Of a stretch of 64,000 nt of DNA, positions 44,130-54,954 are shown in pieces. This DNA is from Dermanyssus gallinae. Taxonomy: Eukaryota > Arthropoda > Arachnida > Mesostigmata > Dermanyssidae. Under the pieces are notes generated by a model that was not told the origin of the DNA, did no database searches, and was given only the letters and a program-made list of their open reading frames with translations. The translations under genes were made by a program, and so were the position numbers. The stretch lies in NCBI GenBank assembly GCA_003439945.1, contig QVRM01001471.1, positions 94,501-158,500 of the forward strand, read 5' to 3'. Positions within the stretch are counted from its first letter, which is position 1, and each line of letters starts with the position of its first letter.

Positions 44130-45446
44130 CGAGGTGTGTTCAAAAAGTATCGCGACTTCTGAATTTTCGCGGGTTACGTATATTCGAATTTCGATTTTTT
44201 GTGGCGTTATGTTGTTACTCATGTCTCTTCACTTATGCCGACAAGCTCGGCCATTTTGAATGTTCACTTAAGTGTTGACAGCTGCTTTGCTTGCACGTGA
44301 TTTGGATCGTCTTCGATTTTACTATTCAAAAAAATGGATCAAAGAACCTGTATCAAATTTGTGTGAAAAACGAAATTAAGTGCGCGGATGCATTCGAATG
44401 TGGACTGTGGCATACAGAGAAGCTACCTTGGACCGAAGCAACGTTATCGGTGGTACAAAATGTCTCAGAAGGCCGAGAAGATGTGAACGACGAAGAGCGT
44501 GCCGGACGCCCGAGCACTTCAACAACAGACGAAAAAATTAATGAAGTGGAGAAAATGGTATTGGCCAATCGTCGAATCACCGTTAGAGAAGTTGCTGAGG
44601 ACCTAAACATATCGATTGGCTCGTGCCATTCGATTTTTATCAATGATTTGGGCATGAGACGGGTCGCCGCGAAATTCGTACCAAAATTGCTCAATTGCGA
44701 CCAAAAACAGCATCGCATGAACATTGCTAATGAGATGTTGGACTCTGTCCGCGACGACCCAAATTTGCTCCAGAGGGTCATAACTGGTGACGAATCGTGG
44801 GTTTATGGTTATGACGTGGAAACCAAAGCTCAATCATCTCAATGGAAGCTGCCGCACGAACCAAGACCGAAAAAAGCGCGCCAAGTTCGGTCGAATGTGA
44901 AAGTTTTGCTGACAGTTTTCTTCGATTGCAGGGGCGTGGTGCATCATGAGTTCTTGCCACAGGGTAGAACGGTCAAATAAGAAATATTACCTGCAAGTTA
45001 TGCGCAATTTGCGCGAAGCAATCCGCCAGAAACGCCCGGATTTGTGGAAGAACAAAAATTGGCTTTTGCACCACGATAACGCCCCTGCTCACACATCGTT
45101 GCTTGTGCGCGAGTTTTTGGCTAAAAACAACACACTAATGATGCCGCAGCCACCGTATTCCCCAGATCTGGCCCCCTGTGACTTTTTCTTGTTTCCTAAA
45201 CTGAAGAGGCCCATGAAAGGACGACGTTACGCTACGCTTGACGAGATAAAGACGGCATCGAAGGAGGAGCTGAACAAGATAAAAAAAAATGGTTTTTTGA
45301 AGTGCTTCGAAGATTGGAAAAACCGTTGGCACAAGTGTATAATATCGCATGGGGATTACTTTGAAGGGGACAAAATAGATATTCATGAATAAATAAATAT
45401 TTTTTGAAAAAACACAACAGTCGCGATACTTTTTGAACACACCTCG
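44130..45446 (+). mobile_element. mariner element, complete ends, TA target duplication
   Basis: Perfect 28-bp terminal inverted repeats (starting CGAGGTGTGTTCAAAAAGTA) bound 1317 bp, with TA on both sides (44128-44129 and 45447-45448). The size and TA target are those of a full-length mariner. The perfect ends mean it could still be moved by a transposase supplied from elsewhere, although its own gene is broken. Confidence 0.95.
44334..45392 (+). pseudogene. mariner transposase, frameshifted
   Basis: The frame starts at ATG 44334 (MDQRTCIKF) as in other mariners, but shifts within about 25 nt. The N-terminal helix-turn-helix region is spread over two frames between 44360 and 44470 (RMWTVAYREATLDRSNV is read in one of them). 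From 44465 the frame is clean through GREDVNDEERAGRPSTS, NRRITVREVAEDLNISI and VITGDESWVYGYD (first catalytic Asp). A +1 shift in an A-run near 44977 precedes the last frame with LLHHDNAPAHT (second Asp) and YSPDLAPCDFFLF (third Asp). There are 34 residues between the last two, the DD34D signature of mariner. All three catalytic residues survive. The usual length is ~345 residues; no intact protein can be made without correcting at least three shifts. Confidence 0.9.
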
Positions 45447-45448
45447 TA

Positions 45449-46254
45449 CATACATTTAAATTTGTAATCTTTAAAAACACAAAATAGTTATAATATCCTC
45501 AGCGGTGAACTTAATATGTTTATTATAACATGTTTTGTCAGAAAGCAGTATATACCCTTCATACATGGAGACCGTAACAATTTTTTTTAAATTAGCAATT
45601 TCACAAATCTGTCATTCCACGAAATGTTCACGTGACTAATGACATATTGCCTATAAAACTGGCCGGCAAAACTGACAATTGTTGTGACAACATGTGCATA
45701 CATGTCTGTTTGTATGCTAACGTTAAGGAGAAGTGGAATAGTTCCACTTCTCCGCCAACTGAACCTGGTGATACGCCGACGTCGCGTCTAGTTTTGAAAT
45801 TTGTACTGCGTCCCTTATTGGTAACATATCGGACACAATCGGAGCTTTCCAAACTACGTTACTACCTTCTTACCTGTTGGCACACAAATCGTTTTAGCTT
45901 TTGAAAATTCAAAGAAAACTGCTTGGCTTGTGGATACATACCTGTGCTGGGGTTTTATTGTTATCTAGAATTTAACTTATTTTCTATAGATGCACGTAAA
46001 TAAGCATATGTTTTCGGCTTTTGTAAATATAACAATCACAATGGTTACAATTGATAAGCTATTAGAAGGTGTCCTCATATGTACCTCAGCGTCTCAGTTG
46101 GTTCGCCATTAATTAAGTAGCGCAGTGTCTCATGCGAGCTGACATTCTGCTATTCCTAAGTCAAATTGTTTGATCTTATCAAAGGAGTTAATTCATTTTA
46201 GAAGACGTTTTAGTAATTTTGCATCACCGCTAGATTACTGTTTCATAAATACTG
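45449..46254. other. no gene recognised
   Basis: Contains the hairpin at 45727-45753. A 90-codon plus frame over it (45632-45904) has no motif. Confidence 0.45.
45727..45753. repeat. perfect 12-bp hairpin, 3-nt loop
   Basis: GGAGAAGTGGAA - TAG - TTCCACTTCTCC. A very tight and perfect stem-loop with no neighbouring gene to explain it. Confidence 0.85.
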
Positions 46255-46572
46255 TTACAAGTCCTCAACGGAAACGTGCGGTGGTATTGGATCTTTCAGC
46301 CGCATTGGCGCCATTAATAATCCCTGCGCAATAAGGTCGTCGTCGGTGCTCTGGCTGTATGAGACGAAACAAACTTGTGCTGGAGCCATAACGATTAAGG
46401 TATCGTCTTCCATGTAGTCACAGAGTGACAGGAGATTCGGGGCCGCCGTCGATTTAGATTTCCCCGTTTCCGCGCCACAGAACACCGTTTTCGTATACTC
46501 GCAAAAATGCTCACACGAAATGAACAGTAAGCAGTAAAACTGATTAGTAGACAACTGACTGGCTCGATACAT
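46255..46572 (-). CDS. hypothetical ORF, possible terminal exon
   Basis: A 105-residue ATG-started frame ends in a natural stop (…PPHVSVEDL). The second half (LSLCDYMEDDTLIVMAPAQV, then DDDLIAQGLLMAPMRLKD) has balanced composition and reads more like a real protein than most frames in the window. The first half is Cys/Phe-rich and may be intronic. No family recognised, and no neighbour supports it. Confidence 0.3.
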   Translation of the reverse strand: MYRASQLSTNQFYCLLFISCEHFCEYTKTVFCGAETGKSKSTAAPNLLSLCDYMEDDTLIVMAPAQVCFVSYSQSTDDDLIAQGLLMAPMRLKDPIPPHVSVEDL

Positions 46573-47789
46573 TCAGCTCTAATATCAAACAGTAAAAACA
46601 CAAAATACAATATGGCAATTAATGGGTTACGGCACAATGTACGTTTTTTTTCCGCTTCTGTCCAACTTATCTTGATTTCGGCAGCTATTTCGATCGATGG
46701 ATGGGAGCTAGTAGCAATTATTGTATCAGCATCAGTAGATGTCACGATAGGGTCACGTTTATGCATACGGTCAAGAAGCAAATGTCAGTGAACATTCACT
46801 GCCATATATACCTTAGCAGTGTCGTCAGTTTTTTGCACAAACGCACGGTAAATAATTTATTAAAGTCTAGCGTAATTTTGCTGACGGGCAAGCTGGATCC
46901 CTCAAAATCTTTAAAAAACCGACAGAATCTAGACTAGACGAACAGGCCGGCCCATCCACGGCGCCGGTTAATAAGCCTCACATAAATAGACTATGTGTTT
47001 AAAAAAAATATGATTATATTTTCCTTACTTTTAAAAATAGAACATTTGATTACGCGCTTACCTCGCGCAGCAGATTCAAACTCTACAAACACTTGGTAGC
47101 TTTGGGGACGTACTGACCGCATTGATTCATGGTGTGGCACACCGTATTCTCTTGTGAGGATGAGGGCTAGACGGTAGGAGGTACTGAGGTATCGCTCACA
47201 AAAAACGACACGATAACGTCGGTTAACTTGGAAACCTTGGGAGTTTGGCGAGAGCGCACGAAACTGCGGGTCGTTCGGAGAAGCTGTCACTCGAACGCTC
47301 CGACTTTTACCTACCTCTTGTCAAATTTCTCCAGGAATATGTCACTGTGCCGGCCCGTTGCATTGGTACAGACTTGAAGGTGCATGCAGACGCGCGCTCC
47401 AGCCGCCGCTTCCCCGGGTTGACTCTCATTTATTGATTCATTAATACATTTTTACATAACAGTTACATAGTTCTGTACCGTTTAGACATCATCTGTCATT
47501 CTGAACATGCATAAGCAATAGCGTTCATTCTTATCCTTATTATATATTACAATAATTATAATGAGATTTCCGATCTTCATTTCTCAGTGTGTAGATTCAG
47601 TCAGCTGACGGTAAGTGGAACCGTTGAAGGTTCTTGAATGCTCTATTGCTGTGTAACCATCGTTTCCTGTCAGTCGCTGAGGCTGCAACAGTGGTTAGGC
47701 GTGTATACACTCAAGATATATGTATTCGATATGTGTTTCTGTTTACCTCTAGTTTATAAAGCAGCTGTATTGGTCGTCAGGTCCGTTAT
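46573..47789. other. mostly empty; one possible exon
   Basis: On the minus strand, 47290 down to ~47065 is open (RYRVVFCERYLSTSYRLALI, then PHHESMRSVRPQSYQVFVEF) and ends at GCGCGAG/GTAAGC, a good splice donor. No family recognised. Sequence near 47425-47450 (TCATTTATTGATTCATTAAT) resembles a minus-strand LINE 3' tail. Confidence 0.3.
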
Positions 47790-48725
47790 CTCCCCCCCCC
47801 CCTGATGAGGAGATGACGCGACAAAGAGGCCAAAAGCTCTGGAAGATGAGGGGTCTTTTAGTATGTCGATTTTCAAGATCGGTCGACGGGCTTGTTTGTG
47901 TGAGATGTTCGTAGGTAGTGTAGGTATTCTTCTTTGTGTATCGCTTCCAAAAAGCACCCAGTATGGTTTGTTGGTACTTATAACGCAATTATAAAACTAT
48001 TGCTGAATATTCGGAGGAGTCCTTCGGTAGTCGGGACGTTTCGGGACTGTCTTATCTTTGTATCCGCACATAAGGTCTGCTGGCATGAGTGCGTTTACAT
48101 CGTCTAAACTGGACAGTACTGGGGTTAATGGTCTTTGGTTCACCACTTTGGTTGTCAATGTTCGTTAAAAATGTAGCCAGAACTCTGAAGTATTCTTGTA
48201 TTCTTGTCGAGTACTTAACAAAGGGGTCGTTGCATTGACTGTACCTTTCTTTCCCACCAACCTTTGTGCCAAGGGAATCGCTCCGTGATAAACTCTTATT
48301 TTACACTCGAAAAGATTTATAGTGATTGCGTTTGTTTTTTTATGCTTTGGACGATCAAATATATTTCATTTGCTACTTGTTAAATTTAGTGCGCTGTCGG
48401 AGAGAATAATTGAGATGACGGTATGTTTGCTTGGTAACTTGCGGAGTTTAGTTAGGAACTCTTCACAGGACCTATCTGGGACCAGCTCCAGATCTATTGC
48501 TCTGGAAACTGCACAGACAAACAACGTAATGTAGCTTTTGAATTTTACACCATTATTGTCTCGAACGTATATAGGGCCTGCGAAGTCAAAGCCCGTGTAA
48601 GTGAAAGGTGGCACTTGCTCTAAGCGGAAGGCTGGTAGAGGTCGAGTATATTCGGCTGCCGCTTTTGGTTTAAACTTCATACACACGTTACAGAGTACAC
48701 TCTGCGAGTATGTAGAATAAAGTAT
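47790..48725 (-). mobile_element. BEL/Pao integrase relic
   Basis: The minus-strand frame 48366-48686 reads CNVCMKFKPKAAA (the end of the HHCC zinc finger, starting ~48695), PLPAFRLEQVPPFTYTGFDF with AGPIYVRD, then SYITLFVCAVSRAIDLELVP and ILSDSALNLTSSK. This is the integrase core of a BEL/Pao LTR retrotransposon, whose signature is 'PF..vG.DFaGP.y....K.YI.LF.C...RA.hLEl'. The Asp of GFDFAGP and of SDSA are the first two of the D,D,E triad. Frameshifted pieces downstream (FPWHKGWWERKV, with the catalytic Glu, and VNQRPLTP...ADLMCGYKD) complete the domain. No gag, protease, RT or LTR is visible nearby; isolated and dead. Confidence 0.85.
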
Positions 48726-48811
48726 TTTGAGCCTATGTGGTGAAAAATGGAGTAAACAGTTGTCGATATTATGAGTGGACTTCCTTCGGTTGCTTGAGAC
48801 AGGCTACCAAG

Positions 48812-48922
48812 ATGTCGAAACAAGAAGACGTCGAAACTCAACCGGGGTCTAAACAGAACGACGGCTGGAGACTGATTAGTGACAGAGACAACAGGGTTAT
48901 TGCTAATATTGCACGCGAATAG
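48812..48922 (+). CDS. 36-codon small ORF upstream of the 49213 gene
   Basis: The ATG (context CCAAGATGT) opens a hydrophilic 36-residue peptide (MSKQEDVETQPGSKQNDGWR ... NIARE) about 290 bp upstream of, and in the same direction as, the small membrane protein at 49213. It could be an upstream exon, an upstream ORF or chance. No motif. Confidence 0.2.
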   Translation: MSKQEDVETQPGSKQNDGWRLISDRDNRVIANIARE

Positions 48923-49212
48923 TTTATTTACTTACTGACGTGCTGTGCTTCTATGAAATTCAAACACAGTCATTTGTGCGTCGATTACTTTCCTAGCTCA
49001 ATTTCACAAAACGTGCACACATCGTTCAAACAGAGGACAGTTCCACTAAAATCAATCAATCGAAGAAATATGACTGTCACAGTCTTCGGCAGCCTAATAT
49101 GAAGGAGGCGTTTGATCGATTTGTGTCCAAAATACGGCACAGCCTGTCCTAAAGCCAGTTAACAGCCGTAAACAACGAAGCACATAGGACCCACAACTTC
49201 AAATCAGCTGAG

Positions 49213-49425
49213 ATGTCACTGCGCTACAGTCGGCCAACGTACGACGAATTCGGTCTTTCGCCGTATCTCTACAATGAGCCTGACTGGTCCTCCTGGGACA
49301 GCTGGGGCACAATTTTACCAATGATTTTAGGATCAGCTTATGTCATTATGGGTATACTAACTCGGGACAAAGCTTCGCAACTCGTTGGTGGGGCAATTCT
49401 TCTTGCAACGTCAGCTTTCATTTAA
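49213..49425 (+). CDS. small two-helix membrane protein, novel family member
   Basis: A 70-residue single-exon ORF starts with ATG. The N-terminus is polar and aromatic (MSLRYSRPTYDEFGLSPYLY), then NEPDWSSWDSW, then two hydrophobic stretches: ~residues 33-49 (TILPMILGSAYVIMGIL) and ~56-70 (QLVGGAILLATSAFI). They are linked by the short charged loop TRDKAS. The chain ends inside or right after the second helix. It aligns without gaps to the protein at 36847 from the Trp onward (W-x4-P-x3-G-x6-G-x-L-T-x8-G-G-x-I-x2-A-x-S-A), and both have an EPD segment before the Trp. It lacks the hydrophilic tail of that protein. No signal peptide. A possible AATAAA lies at 49872. Family and function unknown; a membrane hairpin or oligomerising regulator is conceivable, purely by architecture. 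Confidence 0.6.
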   Translation: MSLRYSRPTYDEFGLSPYLYNEPDWSSWDSWGTILPMILGSAYVIMGILTRDKASQLVGGAILLATSAFI

Positions 49426-50056
49426 TGGTTCGTCTCCTCGCGACTACTACTACTACTACTCCACTATACGCAGTTTGGTCACGTCAACATTCTAAGGCAA
49501 GATGTAATTGCCGCTCGCCGAGCGCAGAAGAACCGAATTCTGGCGAATGGCTGCTCTGCGTACACTGGCGTTGGCACTGTATGTGCGTTAGTGCACTCTC
49601 TGATAACGTTACGTGGTGCTCGTTGTGCGCGACTGTTGTGATCTCTGGTGAAAATAGCAAAATTCTTGCATAGGTTTACATTTGGGTCGTGCTAGCGGGC
49701 GATCATCACCCCCGGGGGTGATCGCCGGCGGCAATGGCTGCATGGCGTCTTATTAACCGTTCTAGTCAAGTGAAAACAACAACAACAACAACCACCCCTT
49801 TCCTGGTGGTCCCACAAGTTGCTAACGTGTCGTCGACACGCCCTCAACACCTATGAGAAATCTAAATTACAAATAAATACGACCATGACTTGATCGTCTT
49901 CATTAGTCAGTGCAAGGCAACCATGCGACGTAGAATAATTAGAAATACTTAGAAAGCTAGGTTTGTTTAGTTTTTTAGACATTTTGACGACTGAAAGCGC
50001 ACATGCAAACCATTAATAGTGACATTCTACTATTAAATACAGAAATATAGTTAAAT

Positions 50057-50093
<37 letters not shown>

Positions 50094-50387
50094 TTGTCAT
50101 TTCGAGCACAATATTGTCAATCAAGTTGCGGCTCAGTGTGCCTCTTTGTTTTGTGTGTCAGTATCGCCAATAATATGGTATAGGTATTAACTTCTGCTTT
50201 TATTATTTTCTCCTCTTTTTATTTCCAAACCCTTGTAACACTTTTCATAACGGGAACTTAAGCATGTGAATAAATGCAGTCCCGTAAATAGACTATGTCT
50301 GAATTAAATTAAGAACTTGAAAAAACTATGTCTGAACTAAATTGAAAAATCAAAAAAAAAATATTTATATATATATATATATATATA
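49426..50387. other. no gene recognised; (TA)n at 50058-50090 and 50362-50388
   Basis: Downstream of the small membrane-protein gene. Contains a short (ACT)n at 49444 and (AAC)n at 49774, and a GC palindrome ATCACCCCCGGGGGTGAT at 49706-49723. Confidence 0.5.
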
Positions 50388-50570
50388 TTCAAATTGTGGT
50401 TTATTTGCAAAACTGCTTTACAAATGCTTAAGTTTTTTTTTAAATGACATTTTATAAAACAAAGTGAATGGTTATATGTGGTTTATTTGCAAAACTGCTT
50501 TACAAATGCTTAAGTTTTTTTTTAAATGACATTTTATAAAACAAAGTGAATAGTTATATATACAGGTGTG

Positions 50571-50619
<49 letters not shown>

Positions 50620-50720
50620 ATTGTGGTTTATTTGCAAAACTGCATTACAAATGCTTAAGTTTTTTTTTTTAAATGACATTTTATAAAACAAAGTGAATGG
50701 TTATATATACAGGTGTGCAC
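50388..50720. repeat. ~89-bp tandem repeat, three units, with a TA tract between units 2 and 3
   Basis: A unit starting TTCAAATTGTGGTTTATTTG and ending AAAACAAAGTGAATGGTTAT occurs at 50388 and 50615, with a slightly shorter middle copy at ~50477. Units 2 and 3 are both followed by ATATACAGGTGTGCAC. A (TA)n of ~40 bp sits between units 2 and 3. Units are nearly identical. Confidence 0.9.
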
Positions 50721-50729
50721 ACAGTAAAC

Positions 50730-52800
50730 CGGTCAGTTCATCGGTGTGATTCAGCATTGTAGCAAGGAAATACGCTCGTCACAACAGTGTTGCCGACCCT
50801 TTGTGTGGTGGCTAATACCCTCATCGATCTGTTATACCAGAGCCGGTAGCAAGATACTTTTTTAATTCCCGCACAAGTATACTCACAATGGAGAGAGATC
50901 GTATGCGTCCTGGTAGAGCGCTCCAAACATGCGGCAGCCGACACAATAGGGAATCTCTGTACCTGCTACCCCACAACAGAATACCATAACATAATAGAGA
51001 TAAAAACAAGGCCTTGTAGACAGTTAAAAGTCCCTCAATGAAAACTCCCACCTGCTTTAATCTTCGCAAAATTGCAATAACTGCATAGCACATTGGTATC
51101 AATTGATCTATGTGAGAACGTCAGGATAAATATTCATGCAATACCAAACCGCAATACCAAACCGCCTGAGAACCATGTATTAGTACCCCAGTTGAAAACT
51201 ATCGGGCAATTGAAGCAGCCTTCTAGCGGGTCGATCCATTAAGGTAATGGTTTTGCTCGTATTTACGACCAATCCGTACTCATTGAAAACAACTCAAGGG
51301 AAGCGTTACTTCTACTAGAAACGCTATCTATATCGACTACAGATTACAGACTGAGATCTATCCTTAACATAGGATATAAATCAACTAACTGTAGAGACCG
51401 TGCAGCCCAAGTGGGTCAACATCTGGGTAAACAATCCATGGTCAAGACAATTGAAGGCAGACGCCACGTCCAGGAACACGCCCAAACAAGGCTGGTCCAT
51501 TTCGACCGAGTCAGCCACATGCTGCCACAGATGTGCTAGGGCTAAGTCTGTCAATCGGTGTTTACGAAAGCCAAATTGGTCTGATGAGAGGAAGTTAATG
51601 TCCTTTAAATAACGAGTTCGGCTCAGTAACAATAAATTTTCAAAGATCTTTGAAATATACTCAACAACTGAGATAGGACGGTAGCTGGACGCAAGGCACC
51701 TATCCCCTTTACCCTTGTATAATGGGATTACGTTGGTAGATCTCTGACATCTAGGGAAGTAGCCGTGTTGAAAAGATGGGTTAATTACTTCTGCCAAAGG
51801 AGCTGCAATAACGGAGGAAGCTAATATTAACAATTTAGCCGGAGCACCCATGATTCCGCAAGACCAGCTAGCATTCAAGTTCCTTATCACACTCTCAGCA
51901 TCAGAGGCCTGTACCCGAGGCAACGAAAATGATTTGGTCTCCTTTGGCCATAGTTCGTCAAGGCGGTGCCCATCAGTACACGGATTTAACAAGTTTATAG
52001 TTTTATATCAAACTGTAGCGAAATGTAGGTTTAGTTTGTCGGCAATCGACTTTGGTTCACTAATCGTGTGACCCGTGCTGGAAGTTAAGACTGATGGAGG
52101 CTCTGCATTAGAAAGCTCTCTACTGCAGGCTTTGTTAATATATTGCCACAAACGCCGCGAGTCCGATTTAATGTCATTAAACCGATGTTTATAAAAAGCC
52201 TCTCTGGCTAGGCAAGTAGCGCGTAAATACCGCTTTCGAGCGCATGAGTACGCTGTTTTTGTCTCAGGCGTCAAGTGCTTACGATACCTTCGATAAAGCT
52301 TGTTCACCGTGTGCCTCAACCGACAAAGCCCCGGGGAAAAAGAGAATGTGTGGCTGTCTCGAGAAGAACCAGGACTGTCCAAACTAATCTTTGGAAATGC
52401 TTTATCATTAATCTTGCCCACGGTAGCCCGAAACGCTTCGAAAGCTGAATCTACATCTAAAGCTTCATAGACATTGATCCAGGAGGCCCGCCGTACCAAA
52501 TCAAGAAATACATCAATACTGCTCTGATCATGCCGCCTATGCAAAATGGGTATGTCCCTTCCAGGTACAACCGAAACGGCTTGACCGTCGTTGACAGAGA
52601 TAATGATCGGACAGTTATCTGAAAATAATGGGGTCTCTAACACAGCTGCCTCGATAGAACTAAAACAGAACAATTAGCTATAGCGATATGATCTATACAA
52701 TTTGCTGAGCTGGGACGGGTTGCCCTATCTATTGAATGAACAAACCCCTCGCCATAAAAAAGATAGATATTTCATAGGAGGAGGGTGACGCTCTGCGAAG
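50730..52800 (-). mobile_element. APE-type LINE relic (CR1/Jockey-like)
   Basis: Minus strand in order: SSANCIDHIAI (52700, end of the APE endonuclease), SDNCPIIISV (52615), a long basic connector open over 52008-52673, SIADKLNLHFATV (52040), then an RT frame 51381-51992. That frame has ASWSCGIMGAPAKLL (motif 0), TNVIPLYKGKGDRCLASSYR (motif 1), FLSSDQFGFRKHRLTDLALA (motif 2) and LGVFLDVASAFNCLDHGL (motif A). After a broken part (51102-51381, where YADD is lost), YKALFLSLLCYGILLWG (51015) and RVRELKKYL-like residues (50850) give the thumb and C-terminus. Frames are long but interrupted; not functional. Confidence 0.8.
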
Positions 52801-52973
52801 CCAGCAACGTTAGGCTGACAGTCTGTTCTATCCCGGTAGTAACAGGCGGCCCAGGTAGAGACCGCCGCGCGGATTGCGAGGTTGTTTACTGTAAAAGATT
52901 TATTTTCCTTTATTCTTTCATATATACATGTGAATGTTTAAATCCACGGTGCCGATGGCTCACTCCTCATCTA

Positions 52974-54945
52974 TCACTCGTGTCCGAGTGGGAGTCTTGC
53001 CCGACCCCTGACGCGAAGACGCGGGTCCATCCAGTTTTTCATAGTTCCGAGCACCGAAATCGCGTTGCCTCTCTGAATCTCTAGGGAAAGCCGTTGGCAG
53101 AAGAAAGTCCCCGCCCTCTTGTCCATCGTAGCCTGCTGTAAAGCGTCGCCAACCTGGAAAATTAGCGTCGTTGTGAGGGGCCCAGGGCCACCCAGCGTCT
53201 CGAATGCGAAGGGTGAAAAGTGGTACGCTCGGCCTAAGTTCGTATACTTTCTTATCTTTGATGTCTCGGCGCGGGAAGCGGCAGTTCCTGGGCGAGAAGC
53301 GCCGGGACCGACAAGGGAGGGGGTCAGAGAGTCGGTCACCGTCGCATCCCACACCAGGGAACGACCCTTGTAGAAAGGTATCAAAGTCAGGCCGTCGGGC
53401 CGCTTGCCATCGTCTCTAGAAACCCAGGCGGTTCCAGGACGCAAGGGATTCCGGCCTTTCGCAACGACCTTGCAAGAATGTCATTCAGAGCGGTGTGACG
53501 TGGTCGCCGGCCCGCCGAATGAGCACAGGACAGACCGTGTCTGGCCAGGCGTTCGACAGGCTCGCCACAAGTGCATCTGTGTGGCTCTACCAAGTCGGCT
53601 CCCAGTCTCAGGCCAACGCAGATCCGGGTGTATTGGTCGTCAAGGCGGGTACCCAATGAGTCAGCGGGGAGTGCGTGTAGCCAGTCGCTCGCTCCTGGGA
53701 GCGGGCCGAGGGAAGACCAAGACCGCCCATGAAGGTGGGGAGAGCCGCCTGGCGCACCTCTCGTGGTCGTAAGTTCAGACCCAAAACCGTCTCGAGGGCC
53801 TCCACCACCTGGTCGTCGAATGGTTGGAGAAGCTGGGTGAATGTACCCGAACAGTCCATGGATCGTATGATATGTACGATGCGACACGCGGAGAACGACG
53901 AGCGGAGTAGGTAAAGCCCTTGGTGGGCTCCGACCAGAGGCAGACGTTCTTGCATCGCCCACAATCTGTCCATCATGGGGTCGAGTAGACTCGACAGTGC
54001 AGATGGTAGGAGCGGTGCGCCAAGGAGCGTAACTTCGTGTTCAGACACGACTCTACACCCCGGTAGTAACGCAAGTAAGGCACTCAATGTGGGGTCGTCC
54101 GGGTCTGTCCCCGGCGCGAACACCTCGCATTTGGCCGTGTTTAACACCAGGCCACTGACTGTCTCAAAGGCAAGAACTCTGCGCACTTACTCGAGTAAGC
54201 CCTCCATCGGTCCACCGAGTGTGCCATCGTCGAGGTACCAGGCGTTGAAAGGTACTTGTATTGAGTTGACCAGCTCACGTATACCCAGGCTGAATAGAGC
54301 CGGCCCCAAGGGGTCTCCCTGCTGTATCCCCGATGCCGAGGACAACGTGTGGGCCCCAAACAACAGGACGGATGGCTCTCTGTATGCGTGATTCACTAAG
54401 TTGAACATTTCTGGTACTCCATCACGAACTGCACGAAGTATATGATCTCTTCGAATAGTATTAAATGCATTGCGAAAATCCAACTTCAAGAGTGCCGTTC
54501 GGGGCGGGCTTGATTGGACGAAGGCTCTTGCTGCATGTACAGCTGCCTCCGCTCCGCCTGCTGAGCCAAAACCCAACTGGTGCGGGCAAAGCTGCTCTAT
54601 GATAAGATCTTTGGCCTCACGACAGGCTATTTTTGCAGCAATCCTCCGTATCGTGAGAGAACAGGCGATCGGGCGAATCGATGAGTCTTTTTTGCGGAGT
54701 GCGAATAGCTTGGCGCCGAATATAATCTCCCTGACCTCAGTCGGCAGTGTACCCCATCTCAAGACGTCCTCCACTCTGGCAAGTGCTGCGGCCAGTCTTC
54801 TTGCCACCGGTCCAAGCACGGGTGCAAGAAGGTCCTTCAGATGACGCGGACGCAAAGCGTCAGAACCGGCTGACGAACTGGCCGGAAAGCTGGCAACAGC
54901 TCCCAAGACATCATCGACTGAAGAGTGACGCTGCGTCATAGAGTC
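52974..54945 (-). mobile_element. LINE family A, best-preserved copy (YLDDG RT + RLE)
   Basis: Minus strand: SSAGSDALRPRHLKDLL (motif 0), FGAKLFALRKKDSSIRPIAC (1), CPHQLGFGSAGGAEA (2), LLKLDFRNAFNTIRRD (A), SGIQQGDPLGPALFSLGI (B), NAWYLDDGTLGG (C, catalytic Asp pair intact). A single in-frame TAA follows at ~54184-54186, then SGLVLNTAKCEV (D) and VTLLGAPLLP (E). After a frameshift near 53730 come LGTRLDDQYTRICVGLRLGA and a zinc knuckle C-T-C-G-x8-H-x3-C (RCTCGEPVERLARHGLSC). A second shift near 53415 gives DDGKRPDGLTLIPFYKGRSL and VWDATVTDSL, a restriction-like endonuclease core (PD...D), and the C-terminus FCQRLSLEIQRGNA with the stop at 52974. One stop and two shifts separate it from an open frame. 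R2-like architecture; clade name uncertain. Confidence 0.85.
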
Positions 54946-54954
54946 AGGAGAGAG

